Source of the DNA: Dolomedes plantarius
Taxonomy: Eukaryota; Arthropoda; Arachnida; Araneae; Dolomedidae
Direction: 5' to 3'
Assembly: GCA_907164885.2 (NCBI GenBank)
Contig: OU015496.1
Location: forward strand, 136,112,820 to 136,176,819
Length of the DNA stretch: 64,000 bases
The position numbers and the translations under genes are program-made. Within the stretch, counting starts at the first letter, position 1; each line of letters starts with the position of its first letter. This document shows positions 13,247 to 25,061 of the stretch, piece by piece. The notes under the pieces are model-generated. The model ran no database searches. It saw only the letters and a list, made by a program, of their open reading frames with translations, and was not told the DNA's origin.

Positions 13247-13900
13247 ATTATTTTGGGTTAAATGGTAGAGTAAATATTTGCCTCTTTGATGAATTTTTCA
13301 TTTCTTCATGCTAAAGGAGTACTAAAGGATTTCCGTCATTTCAAATGATGGTTATCGAACGCTCACTGCTAGTTGCATAATTATTTTTGTATATATATAT
13401 ATATATATATATATAAAAGTCAATATTTCTGCATCTTTGTTTATCCTCTAGTTGACCAGGTTTGCGTTTTCGGTCATACATTCCTATGTGATTCTGTTTT
13501 GTTTTTGAGTTTTCTACCTCCTCCAGAAAAGTGCGATATGTCCAGCCATCCAGTGGGGTTGGTAAGAGGTATGGTCCGATTAAACAAACAGCGCCCTCAA
13601 ACATCAGATTTGCGTTTCCGGTCATACATTCCTGTGTGATTATTGCCTACTATCTGTGTGATTATTGCCTACTTTATGCCTACTATCAATCCTCTGAATT
13701 TGACGGTCGGATTCGGAAATACCGTATGTGTGTATGTGTGTGTAGTTTCTTTTAGTTAAATGACAGAATAAATATTTGCCTCTTTGGTGAATTTTTCATT
13801 TCTTCGTGTTAAAGAAGTACTAAAGGATTTGCAACAGTTCAAACGATTATTATCGAACGCTCGCTGCTAGTTGCATAAATTATATCTATATATATTCTTT
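13247..13900 (+). repeat. Local direct duplication (~150 bp, 499 bp apart)
   Basis: 13254-13405 and 13753-13895 are diverged copies sharing AAATATTTGCCTCTTTG, AAGTACTAAAGGATTT and CTGCTAGTTGCATAA. Between them TTTGCGTTTTCGGTCATACA and a variant occur at ~13459 and ~13608, so a second, smaller duplication sits inside the first. Confidence 0.75.
13389..13416. repeat. (TA)n microsatellite
   Basis: TA run of about 27 bp within the left copy of the local duplication. Confidence 0.9.
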
Positions 13901-13914
13901 CAAACATCATTAAA

Positions 13915-14050
13915 CCAACACACACCAACACACACACACACACACATGAATATATATATAAATAAATGGATATATATATATATATATATATATAACACAC
14001 TTGGATATATATATATATATATTAATATTAATATTAATATTAATATTAAA
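13915..14050. repeat. Compound (CA)n/(TA)n/(TATTAA)n microsatellite
   Basis: CA repeats, interrupted TA runs and a short ATATTA repeat in succession. Confidence 0.9.
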
Positions 14051-14379
14051 GGATAATCCATCCTCTTCAGTGTTATGAAAAGGACGGCGTTCGTTTATGC
14101 CCTACAGACAGAAAATACGAGTTACAAGATGTACGTTTCAAAAATATAATCTGCATATTATTGATCGAAGTATATATTAATGTACAATATACATGACGCG
14201 GTAAGACAGATCGCAAAAAATTACACTAACATTTGTATCTTACAACCCTTAACGTCAGTGAGGTTAATAACGACGGTAACTCTGTAACAAGGAATGATTC
14301 GCAATGTAGATGTCAATCTTTTTTTCCTTTTTCAAGGTTACTTGTAACATGTTGAATAAAACAAAGCTCTTTAATTGAC

Positions 14380-15210
14380 CAGCTCCTTACCAGGCTCAAT
14401 TCCGTTACGTAAAGGCTTTTGCTTTGGACAGTTTGTGTCAAAATTGAACACCAATATGAGTAAGTCGAGGGTTTGTCACGAAGAATTAAATTACCAGAGT
14501 AGCATATAACAGTATAATAAATACCTTATTCAGTCGAATTAATCCAAAAACACTGTAGTCAGAAAACAGTAAGCGCGTTTAAACCGATCACAAAGGTTTG
14601 AAAGTAATACCATTTGTGTTTGAACTTTACAGGGCAAAACGTGTTACACCTGGAGGTACACGTTTCCAGCTCTTTACCAGGCTCAATTCCGTTACGTAAA
14701 GGCTTTGGACAGTTTGTGTCAAAATTTAACAGCGATACAAGTTAGTCGAAGGTTTATCAGGAAGAATTAAATTGCAAGAGTAGCAGATTACAATATATTA
14801 AATATTGTATTTCACTCGAATTTATCCAAAAACACTGTAGTTTGAAAGCAATATAAGTGCTAAAAGCGATCACGAAGGTTTGAAAATAAGGCCATTTATA
14901 TTTGAACTTTGCAGGGCAAAACGTGTTATACCTGGAGGTACAAGTTTCCAGCTCAATTCCGTTGCGTAAAGGCTTTTGCTTTGGACAGTTTGGGTGAAAA
15001 AGCGACAGCAACAGAAGTAAGTTCAAGGTTTGTAAGCAAGAATTAAATTGCCAGAGTAGTAGAATTCAATATACTAAATAATGTATTCACTCGAATTTAT
15101 ATCAAAACACTGTAGTTTGGAAACAATATACTCCTTAAAAGGCGGTTTGAATGTAAGGCCAGTAATGTTTGAATTTTGAAGGACAAAATGTGTTACAGCT
15201 GGTGGTAGAG
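14380..15210 (+). repeat. ~285 bp tandem repeat, nearly three units
   Basis: Units start near 14383, 14671 and 14950 with variants of CAGGCTCAATTCCGTTACG. They also share GGACAGTTTGTGTCAAAATT, ATCCAAAAACACTGTAGT and AGGGCAAAACGTGTTA in the same order. The third unit is the most diverged and trails off near 15210. Confidence 0.85.
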
Positions 15211-16852
15211 AGCGGGTAGATGGAAACAGGAAAGGCAATGGTAATATCTCTGAAATACATAACAGATAATTGGTAAGTATTCGGAACTAATTTTTTTGCT
15301 ACTCCTGCGGTGTATTTTATCGACTTTGCACATGACATCACTTCAGGTGGGATGTTGTATTAGCTAATTAATCATGATGTATACATAGAATATACTTGTA
15401 AACTATGTAAGAGAGTACTACGTTCCTAGCACGAACAGCACGAATAGTCCTGGAAATGTGTTAAGATCAAAACCTACTTTTACATAGCTAACGTATTTTC
15501 ACTCTTGATATTTTACACCTGTTCTGCAACATGTTTATTTTCTACATTTAAAAGGGTCGAGACACAAAATTATCAGTTAATTTTTATCTTCTCTTCTTAA
15601 AATGTTCTTTAAAGCTTTTAGAATAAAATACCACAGATCCTCTGTTACTATAATAATTGCAAGTCTAAAATTTTTTTATGCTGTGCCCTTTATGTACAAC
15701 TTTCTGTACATCTCTATTTAAGTATATTTATGTTGAGAAGGGAAAAGATGAGTTTAAATTCCCTATGAAAGTTATCCCTTTAAAGTTTTTTATACGGAGT
15801 TCCTTTTTTTTCTATTTTCATCAAACTGCCATCGGGATAATTTATTGGGAGGGAAAATTTTCAGATATTTCCCGTAAAGTTAAATTTATACGAAAAATAG
15901 TTTTTCCCTACAAAATGGGGAAATTTTTATAAATTCTTGAATTATTTTGAAAATTTATGAATGTACAAAAGAGAAATTTTTTTCTTTGTTCGTCCAGCAG
16001 AAACGCCGAAAACTAAGTCTGATTAAACCATTAAATTTAAAATTAAATTTTTTTCAAAGTTGTTCAGGCAATTTTATAAATATACAAAAAACTTAAGATC
16101 TAAACACATTTGATTAGAAAAAATTGTCAAGGAATACGAGGAAAATTTTTTACCCCAAAACACCCTAACCTACATTACAAGGTACGGGTGATTGATATAG
16201 GGTTAAATAAATGCAATGATGTGAAAACGATACATGTGTTATTGATTTACATGAATACGTGCTTAAAGGTTAAATGTGCAACATTCATCATACCGAATAA
16301 ACAACGAGCCTAGACCAGACAGAAAGATTTATGGCATCATAATAACATTTTTTTCCTTTCTATTATTAATACTAAAATCTTTACGTGCATTTCCGGGAAA
16401 AAATGAATACCCAAATGGATAGAAACCGCTGCTTAGAAAACGGGGAAAAAATCAGGTAATATAAATAGTTACAAAAAAAAAATCACGCACAGTTCCAACC
16501 ACATCACACAGTGAGCATAAAAATTATTTAGAAAAATGGAAATGCATAAGACGCACCTATGTTTACCTTTTGCTCCGCTGCATAAAATATCCATCACGAA
16601 AATCAATGAACATAAAAAATGGTGTCTTAAAAATGGACGTCCCTTCTACGTCATGTTTAAAAGCGCGTAAACGGGGCAAAATACCACGCATGTCTAGCTT
16701 CAGAGGTTAAACTACAGGATAAAAAAGCCCCGATATCTGTGCATTTCTTTCCTATCAGAATAAAAGTAAAAGAAAAACGGTAGGAGTACAGACCATTTTT
16801 CATAACGGCGGTCATAAAACAGCATGTTTTATTTTTCTCTTTGTAACTTTTA
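15211..16852. other. Unassigned A+T-rich sequence
   Basis: Several short frames without domains on both strands. No repeat or RNA gene recognised. Confidence 0.4.
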
Positions 16853-16909
16853 TACATATATATATATATATATATATATAGATATATATATCTGTGTGTG
16901 TGTGTGTGT
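16853..16909. repeat. (TA)n-(GT)n microsatellite
   Basis: TA run with one GATA interruption, followed by GT repeats. Confidence 0.95.
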
Positions 16910-17211
16910 ACTTTTTTTTATTCCTAGTTCACTGCTGCCAAGGTAAAAACCAGAGTAAACGTTTATTTACATGCTCGACTCCGATTTCTCTTTTCTCTCA
17001 GTTCTGTCGGACCTCGAGGCATTTCTCGAATAGTTTTTTGGAACATTAATTTCCTTCCGTTGCCATAATGCGGCAATTCTTTATTTCTGTTGCTTGTCTG
17101 AGCCGGTTGTTACCAACCAGCATTTTTCTTTTTTTTCCTTTTGATATATTGTTTCTACTTTAAATCTTACTTACAAAATTATTTGTAGAAGAAAAAAATA
17201 TGTGCTAAGTT

Positions 17212-17213
<2 letters not shown>

Positions 17214-17274
<61 letters not shown>
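17214..17274. repeat. (TA)n microsatellite
   Basis: TA run of about 60 bp. Confidence 0.97.
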
Positions 17275-17275
<1 letters not shown>

Positions 17276-17417
17276 TACGACAACATTCTACCTTAAAAGA
17301 AAATAATAACTATAAAAGCAATAAATAAGTTATTTTGAATCAATCAATTAAACACCCTATCCCTGTAGGAAAAAAATTCTTGTATTTCATCCATATATAA
17401 TATAATATTTATATTTA

Positions 17418-17419
17418 CT

Positions 17420-17463
<44 letters not shown>
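17418..17463. repeat. (CA)n-(TA)n microsatellite abutting a Helitron
   Basis: CA repeats followed by TA. The TA run merges into the 5' end of the Helitron starting near 17461. Confidence 0.95.
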
Positions 17464-17877
17464 AGAGCTTGTCTGTTTGTTTGTCCGCTATAGAATCATA
17501 GACTGTTTCACCCACCGGGACCAAATTCGGCACTGTTAATGTTTAGGATCCGAGAAACTTAAATCAGGAAAAACGAAATTTGGGGCTCAATTAGTTTTTT
17601 TCAATTAATTTTTTAATGATTTTTGTGCCCCTATGCGCGCCTGTTAAATGTGGATACAGCCCCTTTACCACAACCAGTCTAATTCGATACGCGGGGGAAA
17701 AGAGGTTTGTTCTGAGGAGTGGTTTGAGAGTTGGTCTGGGGGTGACGGGGGGGGGGGGGCAGGGCGAAGTGTTTATTTTGCGGGGGGGGGGGTGCAGCCC
17801 AGTATTTTTTTGATGGAATGCATGAAAAACTTTATATCTTTATATAATACCCGGGCAACGCCGGGCAATAATGCTAG
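17461..17877 (+). mobile_element. Non-autonomous Helitron, ~417 bp
   Basis: The 3' end is diagnostic. A hairpin CCCGG-GCAACG-CCGGG (17850-17865) is followed after eight bases by CTAG (17874-17877), and the next host base is T. Helitrons end in CTRR with a hairpin just upstream and insert between A and T. The 5' part (17466-17640), including CCGCTATAGAATCATAGACT, is repeated almost exactly at the start of the next element. The exact 5' end is blurred by the TA run. The interior has G-rich runs and no coding sequence. Confidence 0.8.
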
Positions 17878-18045
17878 TATATATATAAAAGAGTTGGTCT
17901 GTTTGTTTGTTTGTCCGCTATAGAATCATAGACTGTTTCACTCACCGGGACCAAATTCGGCACAGTTAATGTTTAGGACCCGAGAAAGTTAGCGCAGTAA
18001 AAACGAAATTTGGGGCTCATTTAGTTTTTTCAAAATTAATTTTTA

Positions 18046-18573
18046 ATGATTTTTTGTGCCCCTAAGAGGTGCGCGTACCACTTAAATGTAGATACAGCCC
18101 CTTCACCACAACACTTTATTCACGAAGACGAGTATTTCTGCACGCTAAAATCTAGGCGCTGCGTTATCATTCAAATTCCAATGCGCAGGCGAGAAGAGGG
18201 CTGGTACAATAACCTTTGTCCCTGCCTCCCCAGATACACACTCCTAGCCTCCCCAGGTTTTGCCATGTCAATTAACAAATCACAGAGACAAACATTACGA
18301 GTCGTTGGTTTAGAATTACAGGAGGACTGTTTTGCTCATGGTCAATTGTTTGATGAGCCAATTGTAGAATGTTCAAGAGCAGCTAACAAACTTTACGTTT
18401 ACTCTCCTTCTGGAAAAACAAGAAATGTTGTGTATAAAGAAGTACTGTACACTCAATTTCCTTCATTGTATGGCATAATTTCTACGGACTCTCAATCCAT
18501 TCAGAGCAACACAAGCCGAAAATTTTTACATCTTAGCTCCGAATGGAAGGACATCGAATATAGTGCATTTTGA
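18046..18573 (+). pseudogene. Helitron Rep/helicase C-terminal fragment
   Basis: A 175-codon open frame. Residues ~72-145 (about 18258-18480) match the C-terminal end of the Pif1-like helicase of Helitron transposases. It holds an AMSINKSQ block, then QTLRVVGLEL, then CFAHGQL, a degraded VxCSR motif (VECSRA) and the closing NVVYKEVLY. These correspond to helicase motifs V and VI. In an intact protein the helicase unwinds DNA for rolling-circle transposition. The usual Gly of the SQGQT motif is Arg here, a few extra residues follow HGQL, and the Rep domain and the rest of the helicase are missing. The first ~70 residues do not look like helicase. The protein is therefore not functional. The frame lies wholly inside the second Helitron. 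Confidence 0.8.
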
Positions 18574-18614
18574 TTGAATATCTTTAAACAAGAATTTGAA
18601 TCGAAGGAACAATA

Positions 18615-18785
18615 TTACAATTTAACCAAATTACAATTTGATTTTTCTAAGGTTTTTGGCCTCAGGAAAATTAAAAACCGAACTAAATTTCGCTTTTCCA
18701 ACGGTTTTAGGCCTTGGGAAAATTATAAACCGATTTACAATTTACTTTTTCTACGGTTTTTGGCCTGTCAGCAATAAAAAACCGA
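18615..18785 (+). repeat. ~60-70 bp short tandem repeat inside the Helitron
   Basis: Three diverged units share ACGGTTTTTGGCC-like cores followed by AAAATTAAAAACCGAA-like sequence. Such internal short repeats are common in Helitrons. Confidence 0.65.
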
Positions 18786-19254
18786 ATCACCAAAGTAAGG
18801 AAAATAGGCTTCATGGGGAATCTCGCCTTACCTCGATTAAATAAAGGGGATAACGCATCTTGCACTTTACCTCTTGGGTGATGTGGAAAAAAGTGCATTT
18901 TTAAGGGAAAAATAAATAATAAAGGCAAATGTAAATTATAAAACTTATTTCTAATTAAACAGTGGATCAAACAAATCTAATTATAAATCTAATTAAACAG
19001 CAAACTTATTCAATCCAAACGTGCGAATCACGCAACACGGTGTTATTAATGCTCAATAAAATCAGACGTATAATCAGACGAAGGTCCGCAGGCTCAAAGT
19101 TTCTTTCTTTCTTATTGTTTGTATATCATGTCAGTAGAAACGCGCTAACGTGAACATGAAGAGCGGAGGGGTACAGCCCTGTATTTTTTTGATAGAATGC
19201 ATGAAAAATTTTATATCTATATATCTACCCGGGCAACGCCGGGCAATAATGCTA

Positions 19255-19914
<660 letters not shown>

Positions 19915-19957
<43 letters not shown>
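19915..19957. repeat. (TA)n microsatellite
   Basis: TA run of about 42 bp. Confidence 0.95.
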
Positions 19958-19962
<5 letters not shown>

Positions 19963-20317
19963 CATACTTGACGGACGTATCACTATATTTCTTTGTCGTT
20001 AACACTACACTTTGCACAATGCTATCACGGAAACGGAAATTTTGATACGGTGCCAAATTGTTTCAATAAAATACTCTCTAAGAAACTGCGGATATTCACT
20101 TTTAAGTCGAATTGTAACGTGTACGTTTTCTGTGAGAAAAGATGTATTTAAATATACTATACTGAGAATCGATGTCATATTTTTTTTCCTCGGAACGGTC
20201 AAATACATTTGCATTACATACAAACGCGTAAAATGGATAATGACGACAGATGAAAGGCTCAGGAAATGAAACAAAATGTACAGTTTGTTAACAGGTTACA
20301 TAATCACTGTAAATTAT

Positions 20318-20850
20318 GCAACTTAAAATCGAAGCAATGAGTAACTTAAGTTTTCATTTAATAATCGCAAGGTAAATTTATTACTATATAAAAATATTAT
20401 TACTTGATACTATTTTGAAAAGAAACAGCAAAACTTGTGCTCTCTCATAACATTTTATGAATTTCAAGGTTTATGCTACTACATTCTTTTTATTAATTTC
20501 AAGATTATTCTCGATTACTTACATGCTTTACAAAAGGGAAAATATATGTCCAAATTATTAAACGTAATTCAAAAGTGGCAACACAATCCTTGTAAACAAT
20601 TCAAACTTAAAATCAAGGCAAAACGTCACTTAAATTTCAATTTGATAATCCGAAGGTATATTTACTTTATTTAATTTAGGAAAGAAACTGTATAATTTTT
20701 GCTCTCTTATAGTTTTTTGAATTTCCAGGTTTATGCTACTGATTTATTTTTATCAATTTCAAGATTTATGCTACTACATTCTATTTATGATTTTCATGCT
20801 TATTCTCGATTATTTACAGACTTTGCGAAAGTGGTTTTTGGAGAATCGTG
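20318..20850 (+). repeat. ~265 bp tandem duplication, two units
   Basis: Two diverged copies begin near 20318 and 20603. Both contain AACTTAAAATC, a GATAATC/TAATAATC block, GAAAGAAAC, TGCTCTCTTATA or TGCTCTCTCATA, GGTTTATGCTACT and ATTCTCGATTA in order. The second copy contains a further internal duplication of TTTATGCTACT. Confidence 0.75.
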
Positions 20851-21010
20851 ACGCAGAAGAGTGTTGCTGTTGATAGCAACCCATTTAATGTAGCAGCGAT
20901 TGTAGGAATATATTCTGATAATTTCATACAGACATTGTTTAAATCATTCAATGACACGTTTTAGTACACTAAGATATTCGGATTTCTAGGTATAGCCAGA
21001 ATGTATACAG

Positions 21011-21011
<1 letters not shown>

Positions 21012-21071
<60 letters not shown>
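21012..21071. repeat. (TA)n microsatellite
   Basis: TA run of about 57 bp. Confidence 0.97.
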
Positions 21072-21075
<4 letters not shown>

Positions 21076-21850
21076 CTGCATGGCAGGCATAAAAATAAAA
21101 GAAGAAGAAGAAAAGAAAAATGAAAATAAGCTATTTCATGATAAAAGCCTTAAAAGAAGCAACTCAGCCACAGGGTATTTTTATGCCTGAAAAAAAAGTA
21201 TTTTATAACACTGAGTTATGTTCACGGTAGCAAGAAAGTTTGCTTCAAACTTATGCATTCAGTTTTCAGAAATTGTAGATGCTTTTATACAACGTAAAAT
21301 GATGTATCCTTCAAGGTGGTATATTGAAAGAAAAAAGGGAAAACTGCACATAAACACATGAAAACTATCTTGATAAATACTATTCAATATTTTGATAATT
21401 TCTATTCACAGCCTAAATCGCATAAGAATTAATGGTACATAAGATATTTTTTTCAGTGTGGGGCGAAACGCAAACTGAAACGCCGGAGCTGGCACAATAA
21501 CCAAAATATGTTGAGATTAACTCTCCGAATACATGAAACGGATGTTCTGTGAAACATTTTCCTTGGATCATAATTCCCGTTTCTAACTTCCACGTGTTTA
21601 AACTCTATATTCCATTAAACGGTCGGACATATTTTGCTACAGGGTAAATCAACATATAACATTTACTCTGATCGCTTAAAGGGCACTTATTGAATGGTAC
21701 CTATGAATTAATATATTGCTACGAATTTCTCTAAATATATTGAACGAGTAATTAATTCGGTAAATACATGAAGGTAAAATTATTTTAGAAGCCTTCTCTA
21801 TATCAGAAAATTATTAATTTGCAATACGGTAGAGGCAACGACTCCATCCC
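21072..21850. other. Unassigned A+T-rich sequence
   Basis: No feature recognised. Confidence 0.4.

Positions 21851-21885
<35 letters not shown>
21851..21885. repeat. (TA)n microsatellite
   Basis: TA run of about 34 bp. Confidence 0.95.
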
Positions 21886-21888
<3 letters not shown>

Positions 21889-22265
21889 TCAAAGTAATAT
21901 AAACACTTTTTAAGCAAGTAAGCATTACTAATAGTGTGTGCTGTATACATTATTTTGTTGATTTACTGTGTGTTGATTTACTTTTCCTAAAATGAATGCT
22001 TCCTCTGGGGGAAAATGTATAAGTTCATTAATTTTTACGTTCTGTTGATGTTTACATAGAAGAAATTTATGCTCGTTTAGTTGAATAAACAAATAAAATC
22101 TCCGTAACAAGAGAAAGTAACGATAATAATTTTACTCTCACCTCAACGCAGAGAAGAGCGTAGTTTTATTAAAATGTATTTCAGTTAAATAATTATTGTT
22201 ATATAAATAAATAGTGCCTATCATTATATTAATAAATCTAGTTATATAACTCTAATTATATAGAT

Positions 22266-22989
22266 CAGGTTTGCACAACTCGAAGTGCCAAGAGGGCCAT
22301 ATTACCTTACGTAAAGCTGCTACGGTCAGCAAGAAAATAGGCCGGACGGAAAAGCGAAAAATATTTTATCGAACAAAAAATATATTACTGATAATTTTAA
22401 AAAAATCAAATAAATATTTACATTCATTGCCGGCTCGGTGGCCCAGTTGGCATGAGCAGCGGGCCAATGATCTGAATGTCCCTGGTTCGATGCTCGTCGC
22501 TGCAAATCCACCGCCGTGTTCACTTTTGGTGGCCGGGGCACGTAAAATAGGTCGTGGCTACTATGTCCCCCAAGTTCTGAAATTTACCTCTTGAGGTGCG
22601 TTGTCAAGTGTTCCGGTCTTCATTGTCAAGTGTTCCGGTCTCACTTGACTCGTTTCAAAATTACGGGGCCGATGTTCTTCGAGGTCAAGTCAGACTTCAG
22701 CCCTAGTGGCACCCCGCCTTAAAAGTTAATCCTAGGTCCTTGCCAAGGACCTAGGATTTGAGGACCTAGGCTCTTTGGACTTGGAGTAGGCTTTCCTATA
22801 CCAAAGATGATTGGAAACAACAACACATTCATTGCTTATATATTCCTTTCCTAATATTATAAATTTAAAAATAATATACTATATTTCTAAAATTTATAAT
22901 ATTATACGTCTTTACAAAATTCTTCGCGGGCCACAGAGTGAGAGCTGGCGGGCTGATTTTGGCCCACTTCCGCATGTTGTGCAGGTCTG
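22266..22989. mobile_element. hAT-type non-autonomous element carrying a SINE
   Basis: Inverted ends are CAGGTTTGCACAACTCGAAG on the left and, read on the minus strand, CAGACCTGCACAACATGCGG on the right. The flanks are ATATAGAT (22258-22265) and ATAAAGAT (22990-22997), an 8 bp target duplication with one mismatch. Eight-base duplications and CAG-starting ends are typical of hAT elements. Subtracting the nested SINE and one SINE duplication leaves about 319 bp without coding, so it is a miniature element that needed a transposase in trans. Confidence 0.85.
22431..22824 (+). repeat. SINE family B, 394 bp, nested in hAT element
   Basis: A tRNA-like head (box-A-like TGGCCCAGTTGGCATGAG, box-B-like CTGGTTCGATGC) is followed by a body shared with 30880-31220 (AATCCACC-CCGTGTTCACT, AGTAAAATAGG-CGTGGCT-like). 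The exact 11 bp duplication ACATTCATTGC flanks it at 22420-22430 and 22825-22835, as expected for LINE-driven insertion. The body contains a perfect 12 bp inverted repeat at 22731-22755 and a short local duplication of GTCAAGTGTTCCGGTCT. Confidence 0.88.
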
Positions 22990-22997
22990 ATAAAGAT

Positions 22998-23876
22998 AAA
23001 TGAATTCACTAGTTATTTAGCTATGCGCAACAGATTATAAATTGAGAGGGAAAACATTTGCTTAAAATTTAAAAAATACTCTAAAATTATTTTAAAAAGT
23101 AATTATCTTTATAAAATAAATAGCAAATTTGCAACGTTTAAGAGAATATTTCAGTTGATTTTTGTATAATATTACAGTAGGATATTTTATAAAAGTGAAG
23201 TAAGTAGATTATTTACAACATAACTTTTTCTCACTACTCTCACAGCATATCGATTATTTGAAAAACAATGTATTCAGTTCCGCGTATCACATAAATCGAA
23301 CAAGACTTGTGTTACATCACATTTTTCCATTTTTATCACATTTTCCCTCTAAACTCTTAACATCGTTCTCTGCCCTCGCCAAGACCCCGCCTTACTGCTC
23401 GTAAGCGAATGAAATTTTAATGCCTTAAGAAACATCCGGATATTAAATTACACGTTACGGTCAAAATCCATCCATCTTACAAATAATAAACTAATTTCGA
23501 GTAACTTATCATTACCCCCACCGCAAGTCGATTATTTCCCTTTTCATGGCATGGACGCACACATGCAGCTCTTCCTTTGTGGCAGGAATAAGGTGATCGA
23601 TTAATGCTTGGGGAAGATTGTGATTTTCTTCCCAAAGTGTTATACCGTAATATACTCCCCGCATCTATTGTAGCCTAAAAAAAAGTAGTTATTGCTTTCC
23701 CCATTTTAATAGATATTTTACACATTGAAAATAGAGAGACCTCCATAGCAACAATCTTGTTGTTTTTCGAGACAATGCAGATTTATGGCACACTGAAAAG
23801 GACAACAATGATAGTAAGCATAATGCTTATAACAATAGTAATAACAATGAGAAATTTTAGCTGAATGTGCCAAGAT
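22998..23876. other. Unassigned A+T-rich sequence
   Basis: No feature recognised; mostly simple A+T-rich DNA. Confidence 0.4.
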
Positions 23877-23884
23877 CCCATGTC

Positions 23885-25053
23885 CAGTGGTGGGATTCAG
23901 CCGATTCTCACCGGTTCTGTAGAACCAGTGCGAACCGGCTGGAGGTATTGGTTTGGAAAACCATTTGCTAATGAACGCCAGCTGCATCGTTTACAGGACA
24001 AACCGCTTTTTTTTTTTTTTTAAACCTACCCTACAACGGGCGGCCGGTCCAGTCTAATCGGAAAAGAATGAAATCCTACTCCTACAGTGCAAAGATTGTT
24101 AAAAATAAATCACATATCCTATGATATCCCAAGGGCTAGAGTGCATAAGACAGTCAGGTAGATTTTTCGCCAAGTTAGCGAAAATTTTTGGTTGCCAAGC
24201 TGAGGCGATTATGGCTGCCTTTAAATGGGCCACTAGAACTTAAATATTGTTTTGTGTATTTTGAGTGTAGTTTGTGGCAAAATGAGTGACATGATAGAAT
24301 TGAGGTTGTTTAAGATGGATTTACAGGTATGCAATATGTTTTGTATGGAGGATTGCCGTTTACACCTATGACTTCATACAGACATCGTAAGCTTTGTTTT
24401 ACTGACCTCCACAATCAGCGGATGCTTTTTTTAACTGTACTACAGCCAGCGGTATGTAACGAAGCCAGCGGCTGGGGATTTTCTGTAATGTTTTTGGACG
24501 GATACGCAACGGAGCGTAGCGGAGTGGAGCAAGAGTATCTGAATGAAGCGAAGGTCCCGTGTGAGTCAACGAGTTTCATAAAGCCAGCGGTAAGTTTGTT
24601 TTCCAACTCACCGCTGGCTTCTTCCTTGGTCGTCATTGATGTTTTTGCTTATATTTCTCACTTTAAACCTAAGAGGTCTGCGAAAAAAGGCGTTGGCGAA
24701 TTTTTCTTTACAGCAAGCACTAAAAAGCGCCAAGCCGTTGGCTAAAAATAAATCGCACCAAATTTCGCCAAATCTGACCGTCTTATGCACTTTTACAGAT
24801 AAAAGCAAAGAAAATTGAAAATAAGGACACCAGTCAAACATCAATACGGAAATATCTTCAATAATAGTTTGTCAGGCATTTAATATTTTAAAACACTTAA
24901 AACATTATCTAGTTTTGTGTACCTTATTTATTGCTTTTATTTGAGTAATTAATGCATGAATTATTAGACTACCTTTAGGTATATCTTTTGGTATGCTAAA
25001 AATGGTCATTAGGACATAGAACCTGTTGTTAATTTCTCTGAATCCCACCACTG
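23885..25053. mobile_element. hAT-type element, 1169 bp
   Basis: Ends are CAGTGGTGGGATTCAG on the left and its inverted match at the right (CTGAATCCCACCACTG). Flanks are CCCATGTC (23877-23884) and CCCCTGTC (25054-25061), an 8 bp duplication with one mismatch. No transposase domain is visible; the frame at 24329-24745 overlaps an antisense frame and has no hAT signature. A second inverted pair inside suggests another element nested in it. Confidence 0.85.
24141..24790. mobile_element. Possible inverted-repeat element nested in the hAT element
   Basis: GTGCATAAGACAGTCAGGTA at 24141 is matched in inverse by TCTGACCGTCTTATGCAC ending at 24790. The similarity continues inward in patches (GATTTTTCGCC against GGCGAAAT). 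It may be a separate element of about 650 bp or a subterminal inverted repeat of the host hAT, since it lies ~256 bp from one end and ~263 bp from the other. I see no clear target duplication. Confidence 0.45.
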
Positions 25054-25061
25054 CCCCTGTC

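Noticed and set aside
24240..24330. A short ATG-started exon ending CAG|GTATGC, suggesting a spliced gene inside the hAT element
   Set aside because: A single donor-like site without a matching acceptor or recognised protein is expected by chance.
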